Shown here piece by piece: positions 1-9,113 of a DNA stretch of 64,000 bases. The position numbers and the translations under genes are program-made. Within the stretch, counting starts at the first letter, position 1; every line of letters starts with the position of its first letter. Source of the DNA: an uncultured Mycoplasmataceae bacterium (GTDB taxonomy: Bacteria; Bacillota_I; Bacilli_A; Mycoplasmatales; Mycoplasmoidaceae); the NCBI GenBank assembly GCA_949290735.1, contig CASESV010000003.1:1-64000 (forward strand). The letters are read 5' to 3'. Below the pieces are notes generated by a model. That model worked only from the letters and a program-made list of their open reading frames with translations. It had not been told where the DNA came from and made no database searches.

Positions 1-1
1 A

Positions 2-664
2 CCTCCAGGAGCACCACGTCCACCAATGGCACCAGGTTCAGCTCCAACTGCACCTTTATCACCATCACCAAGTCCAGCTGCTCCAGCAGGTTTTGGAGTA
101 GCACCAAGACCAATGGGACCAACACCAAGTCCATCAACACCAAGTTTTGGTTCTCCATCTGGTCCAAGTTTTGGAGGATATTCTTCTCCTACTACGTCAG
201 GTCCATCAATGAGCAGTGGAATGGGTATGGCTAATAGAGGAACTGAAGTAAGTATGAGTGATATGGCAAGCAATGTTTCACTTGATACATTCTTAGGAGC
301 TAAAAAAGGTTATAAACCAGTTAGATCAGCTATCTCTGGTTCAAGAGTTAGTTATGAACAATATTGTGCTGAATTAACATTTGAATACTTTGATTCAATT
401 TTAAGAGGTCAAAATTTACTTGAAAGAAAAACTGATATTGTTAAGATTAAAAAGAACTTAGTGTTTGCTTTATCAAATACTAAAGATTTACCAGACCGTC
501 AAAGAGATATTCTTTACAATGCAGCTATCAAGTTTGTTGACTTTTTAAAAGCAGTAGTATATTATCCAGAAAAAGGTGTTATAAATGATGAAATTGTTGC
601 ATATATGCCAATTTTAAAAGATGCTGCACATGCCTTTAGAGGGTTCTTACTAAAGAATAGATAA
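2..664 (+). CDS. Proline-rich protein, 3' part (5' end outside window)
   Basis: The frame is open from base 2, so the gene starts upstream of the window; the ATG at 26 is only an internal Met. The first ~75 visible residues are low-complexity Pro/Ser/Gly/Ala with Pro-Ser-Pro and Gly-Pro steps, then comes a folded-looking C-terminal domain of ~140 residues rich in Lys, Tyr and hydrophobics, ending FLLKNR. There is no transmembrane segment in the visible part. The proline-rich stretch is clearly more GC-rich than its surroundings because of its CCA/GCA/GGT codons. Proline-rich proteins are common among mycoplasma terminal-organelle and cytoadherence proteins, so a cytoskeletal or adhesion role is possible, but I recognise no family. 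A strong terminator follows 21 bases after the stop. Confidence 0.75.
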   Translation, partial: PPGAPRPPMAPGSAPTAPLSPSPSPAAPAGFGVAPRPMGPTPSPSTPSFGSPSGPSFGGYSSPTTSGPSMSSGMGMANRGTEVSMSDMASNVSLDTFLGAKKGYKPVRSAISGSRVSYEQYCAELTFEYFDSILRGQNLLERKTDIVKIKKNLVFALSNTKDLPDRQRDILYNAAIKFVDFLKAVVYYPEKGVINDEIVAYMPILKDAAHAFRGFLLKNR

Positions 665-685
665 TTATTAGAATATAATGTAATA

Positions 686-714
686 AAAAATCACCATTCT
701 AACTGGTGATTTTT
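686..714 (+). terminator. Rho-independent terminator after proline-rich gene
   Basis: The arm AAAAATCACCA (686-696) pairs perfectly with TGGTGATTTTT (704-714) around a 7-base loop, and a T-rich stretch follows. It lies between the proline-rich gene and the membrane protein gene on the same strand, so the two are probably separate transcripts. Confidence 0.85.
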
Positions 715-752
715 ATTTTATATACTTACAAATATAGTAAAATTATATTACT

Positions 753-2087
753 ATGAGTTTATCGATTACTTTAGTGTCAATCATTACATTAACAATAGGA
801 TTATTTGTTGTTTTAGCATCAATAATTTTACATGATTCAATAAATAGAATGTTTCAATTTAGAATAGCTCCAATGGTTTTTGGAATTATTGGGTTATTAG
901 TTTTCTTTTTTGGAAAGTATATATGATACATATTAGATTTTGTTAATAATGCTCCTGTTTTATCCTACAGTGATTATGTTATGGACCAGAGTTTATGAGA
1001 GATAAATAAATATGCAAATTTATTTTTGTTACGTATTCCGGATCTTTTATTATTAGTTATGTCATTAGCATTAATCTTTGATAAGACCAAAAATTTAGCT
1101 AAAGCAATTGCTCCTTTTGGATTATTTATGTCTGTCTTGTATTTAATATGTAGTTCTTTAAGTTATGGAGCATCATCCTATATTTCATCAATCGAATGAT
1201 ATGAATTTATTTTTGTTGGTGATGGTTTAATGAGAATGCCAACTATTACATTTGTTATTGTTGCATTAATGTCATTATGAACAGTGATTGCTGCTAAAGA
1301 ATATAGTAAATGATCAATTTTCTCATCATTAGTACTAGGTTCAATTATTCTTGTATATTGTTCATTAATGCAAATTAAGTACAATATAGGGGCAAATGGA
1401 ATGACATTAATTGCTTATCAAGCTTTATATACACCTAATTATGTATTAGAATATTTTCCAAATCATTTCTCATGCTTAAATAGTTTATTAAAAATAAATA
1501 CTGAACAACAAAATGTAATGATTCCAATAATTCTAATAGTTGTTGCTTATTTTGTGATTGCAATTTTAACTTATATATTTAAAAACATTTTCACAAAAGA
1601 TATTAGAAGAGTTAATTATATTTATAAACCATGATATTACAAATCATTATTATTCAGATCATGATGTGGTTGAATTGATGGTTGTATTAATGATGTTTTA
1701 GGATCTATCTTTAAAAATGCTTATTTATATGGAATTATGAAAAAAGATGTAAAAAACATTAAATTGTATGTATCTTATTTACAGACGAATAAAGCACCTG
1801 ATAATATTGATAAATCTAAATTAGATGAGATGGTTAAAAAAGCAGATGAAAAACAAACACAAAAAGAAATCAAAAAACAAAAAAAGCAACAACAAAAAGA
1901 ATTTAATGAATTTGAAAATGAATTTAAAACCACAAAGCATCTTGATCATTTAGATACACAAATGAATGATATTTTGAAAATTAATATTGTTCAAGAATGA
2001 TCTGATCAAACAGGAACAGTATGAGGGTTAGATGCAAATGGTAAATATTTTTATAAACAAGATGGTAAATGATTAGCTTATCAATAA
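753..2087 (+). CDS. Multi-spanning membrane protein, function unknown
   Basis: The reading frame gives 444 aa with several in-frame TGA (Trp) codons. Roughly the first 300 residues are hydrophobic, with about eight predicted membrane segments starting immediately after the N terminus (SIITLTIGLFVVLASII). A charged cytoplasmic tail follows, with a Lys/Gln/Glu-rich coiled-coil-like stretch around residues 360-395. The protein ends in a short aromatic Gly/Lys block (GKYFYKQDGKWLAYQ). I cannot name the family with confidence; it resembles conserved mycoplasma membrane proteins of unknown function. It is followed by the tmRNA gene. Confidence 0.75.
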
Positions 2088-2138
2088 AATTTAATAGATA
2101 AATCATCTTAGCTTTTTATATCTTAAAAATAATTATTA

Positions 2139-2147
2139 TGTTATAAC
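2139..2147 (+). promoter_or_regulatory. Extended -10 promoter of ssrA
   Basis: TGTTATAAC (TG at 2139, TATAAC at 2142-2147) ends six bases before the mature 5' end of tmRNA at 2154. No good -35 box is visible at the usual distance. The position relative to a stable-RNA start makes this one of the better-supported promoters in the window. Confidence 0.6.
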
Positions 2148-2153
2148 TTATGT

Positions 2154-2557
2154 GGGGATGTCACGGTTTCGACATGACTGATGCTTTATTAAGGGCAGTG
2201 GGGTATGCCCCTTATAGCTCTAGGTTCAATAAGTGCAGAAGAACGAAACGACCAAGTTGAAGTTAGTGCATTTGAAGCTAACCAACTAATGGCTGCTAAC
2301 CAAGCTAAATTAGCATTCGCTGCTTAATTTAGTTATTAGCAACTTAACAAGATTTTCACTATTTGTCTTGTTATTTTAGTTAAATAGTTATATTATTGTT
2401 AAGCTATCATTCACTTAGCAATAACGAATTGCACTTTGAATGATTCTATAGTTGGTTTGTCTTATTTCCTCACTATAGAATAAAAAATAAGACTAAACTG
2501 TAGAACTTAATAAAAATTCTTTTATGGAAACGGGTTCGACTCCCGTCATCTCCACCA
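2154..2557 (+). ncRNA. ssrA: tmRNA (transfer-messenger RNA)
   Basis: tmRNA rescues ribosomes stalled on broken mRNAs, acting first as alanine tRNA and then as a template for a degradation tag. The 5' end GGGGATG (2154-2160) pairs with CATCTCC (2547-2553) to form the acceptor stem, followed by A and an encoded CCA (2555-2557). The conserved GGTTTCGACAT follows the 5' arm, and the T arm (GGGTTCGACTCCC) is present near 2532. The tag frame begins at the resume codon GCA at 2235 and stops at TAA 2325-2327, giving 30 residues that begin AEERNDQV and end AKLAFAA. The tag is long and ends in -LAFAA, as expected for mollicutes, whose tags differ from the classic -LAA. Length is about 404 nt. Confidence 0.95.
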
Positions 2558-2560
2558 TAT

Positions 2561-2615
2561 GTCAAATTAGTTTAAAGTAAAACCATTGATGTTAGTTCGA
2601 ATCTAGCATTTGACA
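2561..2615 (+). pseudogene. tRNA-like fragment lacking the anticodon arm
   Basis: Acceptor strands GTCAAAT (2561-2567) and ATTTGAC (2608-2614) pair perfectly over 7 bp. TA at 2568-2569 is in the position 8-9 place. GTTT/AAAC (2570-2583) forms a D stem. GTTAG/CTAGC around TTCGAAT (2591-2607) forms a canonical T arm, and 2615 is the discriminator base. Only about 7 nt (2584-2590) join the D and T arms, where a normal tRNA has about 22, so the anticodon arm is gone. No CCA is encoded. It lies 3 nt after tmRNA and before a hairpin, so it is probably co-transcribed with ssrA. It may be a decayed tRNA or a processing signal. Confidence 0.6.
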
Positions 2616-2624
2616 ATTTATAAC

Positions 2625-2650
2625 AAAAATAAATTCAATAATTTATTTTT
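2625..2650 (+). terminator. All-A/T hairpin after tmRNA and tRNA-like element
   Basis: AAAAATAAATT (2625-2635) and its perfect complement (2640-2650) flank a 4-base loop, ending in a T run. The stem is pure A/T, so it is weaker than typical terminators, but its position between the tRNA-like element and tRNA-Thr fits an intrinsic terminator. Confidence 0.5.
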
Positions 2651-2655
2651 ATTCA

Positions 2656-2729
2656 GCCGGATTAGTTTAGTGGTAAAACAAAGCAATGGTAATGCTTAGC
2701 CGGCAGTTCAATTCTGCCATTCGGCACCA
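2656..2729 (+). tRNA. tRNA-Thr (anticodon GGT)
   Basis: The 74-nt cloverleaf has acceptor GCCGGAT/ATTCGGC, D arm GTTT..AAAC, anticodon stem AAGCA/TGCTT with loop ATGGTAA (anticodon GGT at 2688-2690), and T arm GGCAG/CTGCC with loop TTCAATT. The discriminator is A and the CCA is encoded (2727-2729). Anticodon GGU reads ACC/ACU threonine codons, and the acceptor stem matches bacterial threonine tRNAs. Confidence 0.9.
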
Positions 2730-2738
2730 TATAACAAT

Positions 2739-2761
2739 AAAAGAGCAATTAATGCTCTTTT
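2739..2761. terminator. Bidirectional terminator between tRNA-Thr and the leftward gene
   Basis: AAAAGAGCA (2739-2747) pairs with TGCTCTTTT (2753-2761) around a 5-base loop, with A runs on the left and T runs on the right. It can therefore end transcription from both strands, and it overlaps the stop codon of the convergent gene at 2749. Confidence 0.75.
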
Positions 2762-3255
2762 TTCTTTTCAAATTTTGATAACAATTCTGTTTCTAATTGT
2801 TTGTACATATTTTCATTAATATCATTTAATTTAGTTTCTTCACTAACTGTAAAACATTCAACCTGATTAGCTTTAGTTATTCCATAAAAAAAGTTTTCCT
2901 CATAGAACTTAATTGTTATAGATGCATTTAGTACTTGAGATAATTTTAATATTGATTGTTCACTAAAAATATTAGATATTGATTCAAATTGAGCTGTTAA
3001 AATATTTTCATTTAATTCTAAATTTTTTAATTCAAGTTCAGTTGTTCTAGTTAAAAAGAAATTTTCATCATACTTAAAATCAGGATCTAAATTATTTTGT
3101 TTATCATATTTTTTAAAAAAAGGTACTAGTTCGATATTATATTCAAAACTATTTGGTTCAATAAATGAAGGTAATTTAATTGAATCAACAAATTTTTGTG
3201 CATCTTCTTTTTGATTAAAAACTATTTCAATTTTATTTTTACATGTACTTGGCAT
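2749..3255 (-). CDS. Hypothetical 168-aa cytoplasmic protein
   Basis: This single-gene leftward unit encodes 168 acidic and Lys-rich residues without membrane segments or a signal peptide. The N terminus MPSTCKNKIEIVFNQKEDAQ loosely resembles the M-P-x-x-C-x-N-x-hydrophobic start of small ferredoxin-fold proteins related to the DUF1281/Api92 group; this is a weak resemblance only. The C terminus is a Lys/Glu helix (ELLSKFEKKKEH). The start ATG at 3255 is divergent from the amidohydrolase-like gene at 3429. Function unknown. Confidence 0.6.
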   Translation of the reverse strand: MPSTCKNKIEIVFNQKEDAQKFVDSIKLPSFIEPNSFEYNIELVPFFKKYDKQNNLDPDFKYDENFFLTRTTELELKNLELNENILTAQFESISNIFSEQSILKLSQVLNASITIKFYEENFFYGITKANQVECFTVSEETKLNDINENMYKQLETELLSKFEKKKEH

Positions 3256-3402
3256 AAAATGTTTCCCTTTATTTTAATAATTTATCAATTAAATTAATAA
3301 CATTATAATATTATAACTTAATATTACTTTGCTTTTCAAATTTCATATACTAATTAAATATATAAATGAGATTATCAAAATAATTATGGTCTTGTTTTAG
3401 TA

Positions 3403-3408
3403 TATAAT
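3403..3408 (+). promoter_or_regulatory. -10 box of the amidohydrolase-like gene
   Basis: A perfect TATAAT stands 20 bases upstream of the ATG at 3429, in the divergent 174-bp intergenic region. No convincing -35 hexamer is seen, and the Shine-Dalgarno sequence is weak (AGGA). Confidence 0.4.
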
Positions 3409-3428
3409 ATTAGTGTCATAGGACTGAT

Positions 3429-5006
3429 ATGAAAAAGATTTTTTATAATGCAAACATTATTACAATGAAAAATAATAGTGATCGTCAACAAGCAATGTTG
3501 GTTGAAGATGGCTATATAAAAAAAATAGGAACTAATAAGGAAATATTAGAGTTAAATGAAGATGATGTTGAACAAATTGATATGAATGGTTTAACAATAA
3601 TGCCATCATTTACTAACATTAATTCTAATCTTTATTTTTTAAGTCAATCATTAATGTTTTGTGATTTAAGTGGATTGAAAGACATTTCATCTATTGAAAA
3701 AATCATTAAAAATCATATTAAGCAAGTTAAGATTACTAAAGATAACTTTATTATAGCAATTGGGTTAGATGAAAAATTAATTTTAGATAAAGCCATAACT
3801 TGTAACGTTTTAGATCAATGAACTAACTCAATTCCTATAATTATTAGCAACACAAATGCAACATGTGCCATAGTTAATGATTCAATGATTAATTTAATTA
3901 AACAAAATCAAGAATTAAAAGATTTTAAATTTGATAAATCTGGAATTATAAAAGATGAAGAATTTAAAAAAATTATTAATTACATTCCAAACAAGAATAT
4001 TGATGATATTATAAAGTGTTTAGTTGCAGCTCAAAATATCTTTTTTAGTTTTGGAATTACAACATGCCAGGATAATATTTATGAACCAAAACAATTAAAC
4101 GTTTATGTTACATCATCTGCTAATAACGAATTGAAAATGGATGTTGTAGCTAATCTTGAAATAAATGCATTTAAAGAAATTTTTCCAACTTTGAAAGATA
4201 AGTTATCAGGCTATTCAAAAAATTTCAGAATAGCTGGATTATGTTTAGATATTGATGGTATGCTTGTTATGAATCAAGCATTAAATTCAAAACCATATAA
4301 TGATGATCAAAATAAACCAACTAACAACTATGGGATATTAGTTCATAAAGAAATAGATTTATACAATAATTTAGATTGAGCTTTTAATCAGAAAACACAA
4401 CTATGTATAAAAGCCAATGGTGATAAAGCACTAGATTTATTTATTAATTATTTAACTAAAACAGATAATGAAAAATTAAAAATTGCTAGGGATAAAAAAA
4501 TATATATATTAAATTGTTTAGCTAATGAAAAACAAATAGACCAGTTATCTCTTTTTAAACTTGGTTATGGAGCTTTTGGTAGTCAGTTATGATATTTTAG
4601 TGATATTTATTCAATGTATCTAAATAAAGATTTATACAATAATGATTTTCTAAAATTAAAATCATTAAACGAAAAATCAATTAATTTAATTTCATACCAA
4701 AATGCTTCAATAACACTTCCTAATATGTTTGAACTAATTTGATCTATCACAAATCGAAAATCTAGATCTCTTTCAATTCATAATCTAAATGAAAAACTTA
4801 GTGCATATGATGCTTTTAAAACGATAACAATAAATCCTAGTTTTCAGTTATTTGAAGAATCTAGAAAATCTAAATTATTAGAAAATAAATATGCAGACTT
4901 TATTGTTATTGAACAAGACCCGCTAAATATTGATGTTGAAAATTTATCATCAATTAAAGTACTTGAAACTTATAAAAGAGCAGAAAGAGTGTTTAAAAGA
5001 AAATAG
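3429..5006 (+). CDS. Amidohydrolase-fold (YtcJ-like) protein lacking metal-binding histidines
   Basis: The 525-aa frame is intact with in-frame TGA codons. The layout follows the YtcJ-type amidohydrolase family: an N-terminal beta-sandwich start (IFYNANIITM, VEDGYIKKIG), a TIM-barrel entry at residue ~59, and a C-terminal NKYADFIVIEQDPL block matching the family's 'adlvvld~dp' ending. The family normally carries D-x-H-x-H at the barrel entry; here it reads N63-I-N65-S-N67. The HAxGD motif reads KANGD near residue 327, the IEH motif reads ILN near 360, and the SD-x-P motif is not recognisable. All metal ligands therefore appear lost while length and fold signature persist, suggesting a pseudoenzyme with a structural or binding role. 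It converges on the NUDIX gene with a 14-bp gap. Confidence 0.7.
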
Positions 5007-5020
5007 TTTATAACATCAAG

Positions 5021-5563
5021 TTATGATAATGTTGATAAAAATAATAAATAAGCAATAAATAAACTTACCAAAACAGGATTTTCTAATATTTTAGTTAATT
5101 CTTTTTGATTAACTCATTTAACATGTGATATTTTTTCATAATAACTACCATCACCATTGGCTTTATTTTGTTTTAAATTGGTAACATCAATTAAATAAAC
5201 ATAGGTTGTTTCACTAAGTTGGGTAGAACTAATAAAAGATGTGCTTTTAATAATTCTTTTATAATCTTTGGTTTTGATTCCACCTTCTTCATATAATTCT
5301 TCTAGAGCAATGTCTTCATAACTTAAATTTTTGTCAATAGACCCTGTTATGCAACAAGGAAATAACTTTGTTTCTTTATCAATAGCAGCTAGTGGTTGAT
5401 ATCTAATTAAAAATTCATAATCATTTTTTATTTTTCTAAAAGCTAATACTGCAACACTATTTGTACCTTTACGATCTGCATAAACAAATCCATTCTTAGC
5501 TTGGTATAAACTTACCCATTCATTAAAATATAATAGCTTATCATTCTTCTTCATCTTCTTCAT
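5021..5563 (-). CDS. NUDIX hydrolase family protein
   Basis: About 180 aa. NUDIX proteins hydrolyse nucleoside-diphosphate derivatives such as ADP-ribose or damaged nucleotides. The box appears as G-S-I-D-K-N-L..ALEELYEEGGI. The REUxEExGU half is kept except R to E, and the upstream Glu of Gx5E is replaced by Leu, so the motif is somewhat degenerate. One in-frame TGA near the end extends the protein to a hydrophobic C-terminal helix (LVSLFIAYLLFLSTLS). The start is uncertain: ATG 5563 (chosen), 5554 or 5581 all lie inside the 3' end of hemW, so translation is coupled. It is the last gene of the serS-hemW-NUDIX unit. Confidence 0.75.
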
Positions 5564-6665
5564 ACACTTTATTTTTAACATTCTCTAATTGTTTTTCTTT
5601 TGTTTCATCTACAATGTTAACAAGCGTTTCATGTAATAAATTTAAATTTTTAACTCTTAGATGCCCATCTCTAATATAGCAGGAAACAATGTCATCAAAA
5701 TATGTAGCATACGCTTCACTATTACGCTTATTATTGATAACATCTATTCCTTTTACTAGTCTTAAACCCATCATCAAAACTTGTAAGTATAACTCTGCAG
5801 TTGTTAATTTATGTTTATTGATTTTTCAGTTAAGGATATCTCCTTCATATTTATACATTACTTTGTTTTCAAAACCACTTGCACTATATCCGATTGCCTT
5901 TCAATCTTCAGTTAATCAATATGCTTTATTATGCATTGATTCATACTTTTCATCTAGTGCCCAGTTTGATACTTCATATCGTTTGTATCCATTAATTTCT
6001 AAAAATTCATTAATATATTCTAAATTATCTGCCTCAACTTCTTCATCAACAATAAATCCTTGCTTTGCAAGTTTGCTACCAGGCTTAACCTCTAGTGCAT
6101 AATAACTTACATGTTTAATGTTGTTATAAACAATGAATTGAATAGAATCTGCAATGTCTTGTTCAGTGATATTTTCTAATGCATAAATAAAATCACAACT
6201 AACATTTTCAATACCAGCATCATATAAAACATTTATTGCATTTTGTGCATCTTCAATTGTGTGATTTCTTTCGATTTGTTTTAGAATTTTATTGTTAGTA
6301 CTTTGAACTCCTAATGAAACCCTATTAATACCATTTTTTTTAAAAATAGAGACTTGCTCTTTATTAACAAATTCAGGATTACATTCAATTGTAAATTCAT
6401 AATACTTTGATGTATTAATATATTTATTTAATTCACTTAGTAGTTTTTCAAGTTGATCATTTGAAAGCATATTAGGTGTTCCACCACCTAAATAAATAGT
6501 TTTAAATTGCTTTAGTTCACATTCTTTATGAAGTTGATTAATAACCATATCAATGTATTTATCTATTCGAGAATCTGAATTTGAAATCTTGATTCTTTCA
6601 AAATCACAATAACTACATATTTCTTTACAAAATGGTATGTGAATGTATAAATATTGAGTTTTCAT
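5538..6665 (-). CDS. hemW: HemW-like radical SAM protein (HemN family)
   Basis: 375 aa when the TGA codons are read as Trp; the final residue before TAA is itself a UGA-encoded Trp. The protein shows the radical SAM cluster motif C-x3-C-x2-C in HIPFCKEICSYC, then GGGTP, and the family motif HNKAYW. HemN-type enzymes oxidise coproporphyrinogen, but HemW proteins act in heme trafficking and lack the oxidase function. Mycoplasmas have no heme pathway, so the HemW-type assignment is preferred and the substrate is unknown. The start ATG at 6665 is 1 nt after the serS stop, and the 3' end overlaps the NUDIX gene by 26 nt. Confidence 0.85.
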
Positions 6666-6666
6666 T

Positions 6667-7947
<1,281 letters not shown>

Positions 7948-8294
7948 AATATAAAAATTATAATACAATTTAACATTTTGTAAAAATGTAAAATTTATCA
8001 ATACAAATTTAGTTATAGATAGTTACGGTATTTATGCATAATAAAATCAAATAAAGCATACTTGATAATGATAGTACATTATATTAACTTTTTAATATTT
8101 ATGGAAAGGTTATAATGCTTTAATTTTATTTTTATCTTAATTCAACTAAATTTTTATTACTTTTTATAAAAAGTAAGATATATTTTTCCAAAAATAGTTT
8201 TTTTTGATAAAATAAAAAAGAATTATGAAATGTTTAACTAGGTTAAAATTTATATTTTTGCTTGGTTAATACTAACAAGCTAAAGGAGATAAAA
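7948..8294. other. Divergent intergenic region serS/rpsO
   Basis: This 347-bp, very AT-rich spacer separates the leftward serS operon from rightward rpsO. I see no credible open frame. It should contain both promoters; GGTTAAAATT at 8241-8250 is a possible -10 for rpsO, without a clear -35. The rpsO leader hairpin is listed separately. Confidence 0.5.
8260..8280 (+). promoter_or_regulatory. Hairpin in the rpsO leader
   Basis: GCTTGGTTA (8260-8268) can pair with TAACAAGC (8273-8280), with one bulged G and a 4-base loop. It ends 1 nt before the Shine-Dalgarno AAAGGAG (8282-8288). S15 represses its own mRNA by binding leader structures in several bacteria, so this may be an autoregulatory element, but no specific known fold is recognised. 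Confidence 0.35.
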
Positions 8295-8564
8295 ATGGCT
8301 GTTTCTAAAAAAACTAAAGCTGAACTTGTTAAAAAGTTTGGTGGTAATGAAAAAAATACAGGTAAGACAGAAGTACAAATCGCAATTCTTACTGCAGAAA
8401 TTAAAAATTTAACTGAACACATGGTTAACAATAAGAAAGATGTACATTCAAAAAGAGGTCTTTACCAAAAAGTATCTAAAAGAAGAGCTTTATTAAGTTA
8501 TTTAGAAAGAACTGATATTGAAGCTTATCGTAAATTGATTAAAGAATTAGATTTAAGAAAATAA
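8295..8564 (+). CDS. rpsO: 30S ribosomal protein S15
   Basis: 89 aa, exactly the usual length. The four-helix protein binds 16S rRNA helix 22 and nucleates platform assembly. Typical features are the [14 protein letters not shown] and LTEHM helices and the [20 protein letters not shown] basic block that contacts rRNA. The start [17 protein letters not shown] at 8295 is preceded by AAAGGAG at 7-nt spacing; an upstream in-frame ATG at 8262 would lie inside the leader hairpin and is rejected. Confidence 0.97.
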   Translation: MAVSKKTKAELVKKFGGNEKNTGKTEVQIAILTAEIKNLTEHMVNNKKDVHSKRGLYQKVSKRRALLSYLERTDIEAYRKLIKELDLRK

Positions 8565-8591
8565 TAAAAGAAATTATAACATAGGAGTATT

Positions 8592-8963
8592 ATGAGTACC
8601 TTAGAGATTTTAGGTTTAACTCTTGGGTGTATTGCTTCAGTACTTACCATTATTGGTTGATTTCCTCAAGCAATTAAGACCTTTAGAACCAAAGATACTT
8701 CAGGCATTAGTTTAGGTTTTTATGGTTTAGTATATGTTTCAACAATAATATGATTAGTGTATGCTATTATTTTTGTTGCAAATCAAGGTGCAGGATGATA
8801 TTCATCAATTCCTGTATTAGTAACTAATGCTTTTGCTTTAGCATTAAACACTATCATTTTATTAATTAAATTTAGAAACATGACTCAAGCAAAAAAAGAA
8901 AATCTTACAGAAAGAGAATATATCTCAAAAAAATATTATAAACCAAATAAAACTGACAATTAA
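8592..8963 (+). CDS. PQ-loop / SemiSWEET-like membrane protein
   Basis: 123 aa with three membrane helices. The first carries the PQ-loop signature (GWFPQAIKTF, followed by DTSGISL), typical of SemiSWEET sugar transporters and related PQ-loop proteins that work as dimers. Several Trp residues are UGA-encoded. The start has a good Shine-Dalgarno (AGGAG), and a terminator follows, so it probably shares the rpsO transcript (27-nt gap). Substrate unknown; a small sugar is the family-based guess. Confidence 0.8.
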
Positions 8964-8978
8964 TTATGAAGAATCAAG

Positions 8979-9000
8979 AAATGTAGCACTGCTACATTTT
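8979..9000 (+). terminator. Rho-independent terminator after the PQ-loop gene
   Basis: AAATGTAGC (8979-8987) pairs perfectly with GCTACATTT (8991-8999) around a 3-base loop, followed by a T-rich run. It ends the rpsO/PQ-loop unit. Confidence 0.85.
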
Positions 9001-9113
9001 ATTTTGTTATATTACTTAAAATACATCTTTTATTAATGTTTTAAGATTTTTTACTCTTTTATAAAAACATAAAAAAACATACATTTATTTTTTTATAGAT
9101 GTAAGATAAAGTT

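Noticed and set aside
7948-8001. Upstream in-frame ATG for serS at 8001
   Set aside because: It would add 18 unconserved residues; SerRS begins at MLDINYIKSNF (7947).
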